The notes beneath the pieces are model-generated. The model did no database searches. It saw only the letters and a list, made by a program, of their open reading frames with translations, and was not told the DNA's origin. Positions 58,158 to 64,000 of a stretch of 64,000 nt of DNA are shown here, one piece after another; the first letter of the stretch is position 1; each line of letters opens with the position of its first letter. The position numbers and the translations under genes are program-made. This stretch comes from Lithodes maja (lineage: Eukaryota > Arthropoda > Malacostraca > Decapoda > Lithodidae): assembly GCA_037953745.1 (NCBI GenBank), contig JBAKBP010007592.1, positions 34,394 through 98,393 on the forward strand. Direction: 5' to 3'.

Positions 58158-60880
58158 CAGTGGCGTAGCTAAGGGGGGGGGGCGGGAGGGGGCTGTTTGA
58201 AATCGCCCCCCGGGCCCCCAAGAGAAGGGGGCCCCCAAATGGATCTGAAAATAATATTAATTATACTAATAGTATATACTGTATATATAAGTAATATTAA
58301 TAATGAGTAAAATAAACACCATGTGTGTTTTCTGATTTAACCTCTTTCTTTTCTTCTATCCTGCGACGTCATGGGTATTTAAAATTAGAAAAATAACGAT
58401 CACTCCATCAGTATTGATTTGGCGGTGCAAGGGGAAACATCGTCGCTCTCGCTCCTAGCCACCTACCCGCCACTTGCTTAGGACGCACTGCCTATAGGTA
58501 GGCCTAATGATTATACTTTATATACATTACAAAATAGCACTATTGAGTTTGACAGTTGGTTAATATACTGTGTTTTTCGTAAGCATGTGTAAAGGAATAA
58601 TAAGATAATAAGATATAGCCTAATTTGACAACAAGAAACATGGTGATTGTTAGTAAGTTGAGTGTATAATCGAAGATTAGGCCTACATACAATTATATAT
58701 AAATATATGAACCAAAAATGTCGGTAATATTTTCTTTTTCGTGAACTGTAATGGTCAAATCGATAGCTATATTTCATAGATAACCTATGTACTTAACCTT
58801 GTGAGAAAGTTGAGTGGTATCGAAGATATTTGTAGAGTAGGTTAAACTTCTAAAGTGCTAAATTTTTAGGCCTATGTTTTGGTCTCATATTTTTTTCTCG
58901 AACTGTAGGGGGCCTAACATAGCCTATACAATGTTTTGGTCTTACTAAACCTTAGCTTTATCGTGAAAAAGATGCATAGTCGTTTAATATTAGTCAATTA
59001 AGTATGGGTGCAATACATCAGCTAAAATAGAGCATAGCGAGGCAACATTAACCTCTGAAGTGCGCACGGGGGTAATTGAAAACCTCCCCCTGTGCTGACG
59101 TATTTGAGGTGTATCCGTCACTAAAATATTCATTGTACCATTAATAGCATTAATAATTATCCATATGCGCCTATTATGGGTTGATTATATAGGTATTAAC
59201 CTGAAACAACAATAAAACGAGTGAAAACAGTGTTTGGATGGTCAAAATCGGAGATATAGCCCGCGAGTTGTATAATGTATGGGTGAGGCAAGCTACCTTC
59301 CCGCCAATTTTCCCCAAGGCCACTGCGACGCAGTCGATCGATACTCTCTCTCTCTCTCTTGCACTCGATTGCCATCAGTGATGACAACACCCTGCTTGCA
59401 ACTCGCTAATGTTAGCACGAAAATATACCTCAGAATAAGGGAATAATAGGGAAAATAGGTGATAACTGAGGGATCGGAGGAAAGTGGGGAAGGAGGGGAG
59501 GTAGAGGACTGAGATTTTGCATGGCCCAGGGGCCAAAAAAAAATAAAAATAAATTTTTTTTTTTTTTTTCGATGTCAAAAGTTGATTTTTAATTTTACTT
59601 ACTCAGGAGAGTCTTCCCGCAGTCCGCCGGGGGAACTCTTAAGAGTCTTCCCGCAGCTCCCGGGTTAATGGTGTAGAGTGTAGGCTACCTTGGTTAGGCT
59701 ATGAGCACTATGACTCATTCTTTCAAATTTAGACTCTGGAGCACTTTTATTTATGCTACCATACGCCTTCCATATAGGCTATAGGCTATGGTGGCTGTAC
59801 ATATCAAGCCCAGGAACTGTGAAATAAGAAGGAACACAGTTGTGAGCATTGAATACTCGTTTGTAGGTTAATCTAGCCCTTTGGCTGGTTCAGGGTCAGG
59901 TGCAAACGTTGGTAAGCTTTCTAACAAGTTACTGGGGTTCTCAAGAAGAGGCCCCCAGTATTGAGATTTGAGGTAATGCATAGCTTGATTAGGCCTACCA
60001 ATGACGCCTATTTTAACTCCCTAACGCCAGTGGTGGGGTTGAAATAATATTTTAATGTTATCACGTTTCATGTACATTATTATTTTTTATTATTTTATTA
60101 GTATTATATTTTATATTCTTATTTCAGACATGCTTAATGAACGACAAAGAGAAAGAGTTCATCAAAGTGGTATATGTTTTACAGTATTGTACCATCCATT
60201 GTACATCTATCTATCTATCTATCTATTGCCAGACGCCTTACTCCCCTTACGAGGGTGGCCATACACAGAATGCCCCCAAGCGGACCTATTCCCTGTGAGA
60301 GGGACAACCCGAGCCAGTTTAGTGAAGGACTTACAGGATTGACCACTCAATTCAGGATCCGTCCGACTCCGAGGCCCTCTGTGTATCTTGTTAGCACTAT
60401 TTTTCTACAGTGGTGTTCGGCTAATCCATCCACTAACCTGCCTTACCCTTAGGTAAGCAGTACGGATTTGTATCAGGTTTACTCCCCTAGACAGGTTGCC
60501 AACCAAGGCTGACGAGTCCCATCCACCCGGATTTGTATAAGGTTGTCTCCCCTAGATGAGTTGCCGACCAAGGCTAACGAGTCCCATCCACCCGTACATG
60601 TATTCCTAATCCATTAGATAACGGTGATATAATAATTAATTGTATATTAAATTATTACCAGTACCCCACTATTGAGTCATGGATATCGTCAAAATGCACC
60701 TAGGTAGCATTATTATTCTAAAATTTTCTCGGGGGGGCTTACAGCGCCCCCCCGAACCCCCCACCTGATTAGGCTCGCTTCGCTCGCCACCCCCACCCCC
60801 TTCTATAATAAGCAAACCATGGAGGGGGCCCCTCCAGGCACCAAGCCCCCTGGGCCTCCAAATCTCTAGCTACGCCCCTG
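58158..60880. mobile_element. Non-autonomous hAT-type element inside piggyBac
   Basis: Its 8-bp target duplication GGTGGACC is at 58150-58157 and 60881-60888. The ends are CAGTGGCGTAGCTA and, inverted, CAGGGGCGTAGCTA. An 8-bp duplication plus a CAG start points to hAT (P or Merlin are alternatives). It is 2723 bp long with no transposase. It contains G/C-rich flanks, unassigned AT-rich sequence (58260-60200) and a SINE copy. Its removal with one duplicate joins the transposase frame exactly. Confidence 0.88.
60207..60593 (-). mobile_element. SINE-like retroposon with GATA tail, copy 2
   Basis: It is homologous over its full length to 15752-16130: two head modules, a CGGAGTCGGACGGA(T/C)CCT core, a 3' hairpin and a (GATA)n tail (CTAT on +, 60207-60226). 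A 6-bp possible target duplication GTACAT is at 60201-60206 and 60594-60599. It sits inside the hAT element. Confidence 0.85.
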
Positions 60881-61499
60881 GGTGGACCGAAGAACGAAGA
60901 ACCCCGTCCAGAAACCAGCTGCTGTCCTGGACTACAACATCAACATGCGCCTCATCGACAAGTCCGACATGCAGATGGGCTTCATTGACTGCCTGCGAAC
61001 ATCTTGCAGGTGGTACAAGAAGTTTATTCTGCATACGGTAGATATGTCGGTCCTCAATGCCTACAACATCTATCGTCTGAGGACTCCGGGAGCCAAGAAG
61101 TACAAGTCCCTGTGGAAGTTCCACAAGCAGGTCATACTTGAGCTCCTGGCTAAGCATGCAGAACCTGGGAGACCACTACAAGGACCAGGCCAGCTGGACA
61201 GAACGGGGTGTGCCGACTTCTTCAGGAGGCACCAGCTCAACCCCCTTCCTTTCCTGACTCCAGGTGGTAGAATTAGAAGCCAGAAGAGGTGCCATGTCTG
61301 CAGCCACACAACTCACAGACCCCGCAAAGTCACAAAAACCACTTGGGAATGCCTCGAGTGTCAAGTGGGACTGTGTGCTGGACGGTGCTTCAATGACTTT
61401 CACACTCTACTACAATTTTGAAGTGCCCGTGACAATGACAGTGACAGTGACACTCTAAAATGTAGGCTAAGAATAACATAAAATAATTAATAAAAGTTA

Positions 61500-61880
61500 A
61501 AGAGACACAAATAACTAATAATAAGTGCCTTCATAACAATGTGAACAAGTGAAAGTGACACTAAAATATATATTATAGCTTACCTCCAACAACAAATAAG
61601 TGATAATGACACTACCAATTTATCCTATTCCAGTGAAAGTGACACTATAATAATAATAAAACTAAGTATAAGTGAAAGAGACACAGACACAAGTAATAAT
61701 AAGTGCCTTCATAACAATATGAACAAGTGAAAGTGACACTATATATATTATTAGCTTACCTAACAATACATAAAAGTGAAAATTACACTATCAATTACCA
61801 TAGTCCAGTATATAATAATCATTACTATAATAATAACAATAACACTAAGTATAAGTGACAGAGACACAAAAAACTTCATA
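61500..61880. repeat. Direct repeats downstream of the piggyBac gene
   Basis: TAAGTGCCTTCATAACAAT followed by GTGAAAGTGACACTA and a TAGCTTACC block occurs at about 61524 and 61702, with shorter GTGACACTA echoes between. They lie in the piggyBac 3' region, about 400-750 bp from the right TIR. They could be subterminal repeats, but no role is shown. Confidence 0.6.
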
Positions 61881-62283
61881 AAAATAACTTTATTGAGTGA
61901 AAATAACATAATAACTATAATAAATGGCATAAAAAACAATAAAATCTCTCAAATCGCTTCCCGGCATAATTGCGGGTGGGGCGACGAGTGCAACAGGGTG
62001 TCGTAGCCGGGGCCGCGGTTGAGTGTTCAGACGTGCCAAGGTAAAGATGTGGCAAAAGTTACCGCCACTAACATCTCCATAACTCCGGAACGAATTGAGC
62101 TAGAGAGCTCTACTCAACGCCATTCTACACCACAAGGTAAGGCGCACATTTTGACATATATTTTTATAATTGTAGATCTTATATTAAGGGAGACAGGCCT
62201 TTGTTTACACGAGTCATTTTTAGCCATATCACCCGGATAGGAGCTCCGTCCTTATGAAAGGTAGCCCGGGCCGGAAGGGTTAA

Positions 62284-63335
62284 ACTTAACTTCTTAGACA
62301 ATAAACCGGTCTGGTTGGTTGTGGCCCACCATGTAGAGTCAGCAGGTCCAAGCCACCACATCAGGATGCCCGGGGGAAGGAACCTCAAGCAGGTCTACCC
62401 AGGGGGAATTTGTGTAACCTTTGGTTCCATTTTCCTTTTTGTTTTAACAAAACTTGGCCATCCCATAACCAGTGGACTCAACCTCCTGCCCTGATCCTTG
62501 GTGGCCATGTCTATTATATTTCCAAGGTTCCCTTATATTATAATTTGCTAACAGCGGTGACTGACCCTGGCTAAAATGGCTACTTTTTTATCGAAAAGTA
62601 TGATAACCAGTAGAGGTTCCGTGACGAGTATTAATGTTGTCTGAAATGCAGAGGAACCTCCCTCCCCCTTCCTCCCCACCCGCCTTCCCTCAACTCCCCA
62701 GTCCTTAATTATCATATGAAACTGATGGCAAATCGAATTCAGTAGGTTCGGATGATTTGCGACGAGTTTACTTGGTATTGTACTTTTCATAAATCGATTT
62801 AAATATTTAATTGCATACAATGAATGGTATGCAATGTACACACTCGCAACCACATCAACAGTGAAGTAAACAGCAACGAACAAGAACAACAACAACATCA
62901 GTAAACACCCACCTCTACGCCCTTGCCGTGGGGAGGTTGGGGGACAAGGAATTAGGCCTTCATGCACCCTGTCCGCCTCCTACACGACACCACCGCCGCT
63001 CAGCTGTTCAGCCAAACCATATCTCCAGACATACGATAAACAGTAAGAGGAAAATATGTATAGTTTGTGCCATTGGATTCAACAATAAAGAGTACACTTT
63101 CACAATGCAATAATTGTAATGAAAATTTACACAATCGATGTAGACTAGTTTACGTTGACAGTAGAAACGAAGTGGAATGCGTTAAATGGGGAACATCAGC
63201 TGTACAAAATCCGACAAATATTTGATATATATATATATGTGAATCACTCTCAACACGACGTCAGAGGATCCAAATTGTGTTAAGTGTAAAACTGTAGCTC
63301 ATATGAAGTGCGTTTCTAAGAAGAACGACAGTTGG
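62284..63335. other. Unassigned sequence
   Basis: No gene or mobile element is recognised. Small open frames, such as 62548-62967 on the - strand, have no family features. Confidence 0.5.
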
Positions 63336-63670
63336 TAGTATGTGGTGGTGGTAGTGTGGTGGTGGAAGTGTGGTGGTGGTAGTGTGGTGGTGGTGGTAAT
63401 GTGGTGGTAGTATGTTGGTGGTAGTGTGGTTGTTTGTGTGGTGGTGGTAGTGGGGTTTTGTGGTGATGGTAGTTTGGTGGTAGTATGGTAGTAGTGTGGT
63501 GGTAGTGGGGTTGTGTGGTGGTGGTAGTGAGACGGTAGTGTGGTGGTACTATGGTGGTAGTCGGGTTGTGGTGGTGGTGGTAATGTGGTGGTTGTAGTGT
63601 AGTGGTATTCTGGTGGTGGTAGTGTAGTGGTATTCTGGTGGTGGTAGTTGGGTGGTGTGGTAGTGGTAGT
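63336..63670. repeat. Imperfect TGG/GTGGTAGTG simple repeat
   Basis: GTGGTGGTAGTG-type units recur irregularly on the + strand. The - strand open frames rich in His, Thr and Pro are artefacts of this composition. Confidence 0.93.
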
Positions 63671-64000
63671 GTGAGATGCACGAGAGACAGAGACGAAAGA
63701 GTTTGCATAGGCAGAGAGTCAGCACGGAAGAACAGTTGTTGAGTACAACAGGAGGAACACCGTCCGGTCTGTACACCTTATTAGTATTAACCTAGCGGCT
63801 GCAACAATTCTCTTAAGAAGTTTAACTGGTGAGCTGCGACGCTCCTCTTGGAATAAGAGACGTCAAACACGTACCAAAACAATGCAAATGACAAGAAGAA
63901 AAATTGTGACTGTGGGTTTATGAGGTGAGCTTCCAATGACATTTACTGCCGACCACCTTGCCTCCACCCTGCTACTCTAATTTCTTCCCTCCACCAGACC
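63671..64000. other. Unassigned sequence at the right edge
   Basis: Nothing is recognised in this stretch. Confidence 0.5.

Larger units (their letters stand above)
56041..61421 (+). pseudogene. piggyBac transposase, frameshifted and split by a hAT element
   Basis: This is a relic of a DDE transposase that moves DNA at TTAA sites. A probable start lies at 56041, with a frame change a few codons later. The N-terminal half is acidic and low-complexity (EDDDIVGFGEDD; a Pro/Ser-rich stretch; a Gly/Arg-rich stretch near 57000). Frame changes are seen near 56558, 57140 and 57660-57690. The DDE_Tnp_1_7 domain is recognisable from 57160: GRKTSAKMVAWR, YMSRDRYFDILSYLHLT, CLDE (first Asp), RLHFRQYIPSKRHRFGIKLF, YTDNYCTSP (second Asp), and after the hAT insertion (58158-60880) YNINMRLIDKSDMQMG (last two Asp). 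The Cys-rich C-terminus (61280-61400) has CHVC, CLEC and a final CFNDFH. Catalytic residues survive although the frame does not. Confidence 0.92.
55830..62279 (+). mobile_element. Degenerate piggyBac transposon
   Basis: TTAA is at 55826-55829 and 62280-62283. TIRs of ~33 bp are near-identical: CCCTTCC(A/G)GCCCGGGC(A/T)ACCTT then ATAAGGACG. Without the 2.7-kb hAT insertion it would be about 3.7 kb. It carries one transposase gene with several frameshifts. A TATATAAG sequence inside the left TIR (55851-55858) could be the promoter. Confidence 0.93.

Overview
This looks like a 64 kb piece of a metazoan nuclear genome made almost entirely of mobile elements and tandem repeats. I found no host gene, rRNA or tRNA. 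The organism is an inference. Spliced transposase genes, many microsatellites, several non-LTR retrotransposon (LINE) families and GATA-tailed repeats fit an arthropod, most likely a decapod crustacean, but nothing here proves it.

Left part (1-20 kb). A 212-bp TTAA-flanked MITE, a (TA)n tract, an inverted duplication and a 39-bp minisatellite precede an intact Ty3/Gypsy-type LTR retrotransposon (2919-12460, + strand). Its two LTRs are almost identical, it has a 4-bp GCCG target duplication, and it carries one uninterrupted gag-pol gene. The pol order is protease-integrase-RT-RNase H, with integrase ahead of RT as in Ty1/copia and the Gmr1 group of Ty3/Gypsy. The element sits in the 3' end of an older LINE. 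Next come three decayed copies of another LINE family, cut by a TTAA MITE (14165-14576) and by a solo LTR of the same Gmr1-like group (16988-18784, TSD GTAG). A SINE-like repeat lies between them.

Middle (20.4-28.5 kb). A complete PIF/Harbinger transposon has ~55-bp TIRs and a TTA target duplication. It holds two convergent spliced genes, a DDE transposase and a MADF-like accessory protein. A 5'-truncated LINE with a perfect 13-bp TSD is inserted between their 3' ends. That LINE and the SINE share a 3' hairpin and a GATA tail.

29.3-44 kb. About 5.5 kb of a 27-bp satellite is split by a second Gmr1-like element on the - strand (30443-39678, TSD ACCC). Its LTRs are more diverged and its gag-pol is broken.

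46.7-54.2 kb. A nearly complete LINE (ORF1 intact, ORF2 with one stop and one frameshift) is inserted in an 18-bp tandem array, which itself lies in a LINE endonuclease relic. A second copy of the LINE 3' end follows, beyond an (ACT)n tract.

54.5-62.3 kb. A foldback TTAA MITE comes first, then another TTAA MITE that shares one TTAA with a decayed piggyBac transposon (55830-62279). The piggyBac transposase gene is split by a 2.7-kb non-autonomous hAT element (8-bp TSD), which contains a second SINE copy. The right edge is a TGG-rich simple repeat and unassigned sequence. Most gene-like open frames over the satellites are artefacts of repeat units whose length is a multiple of three.
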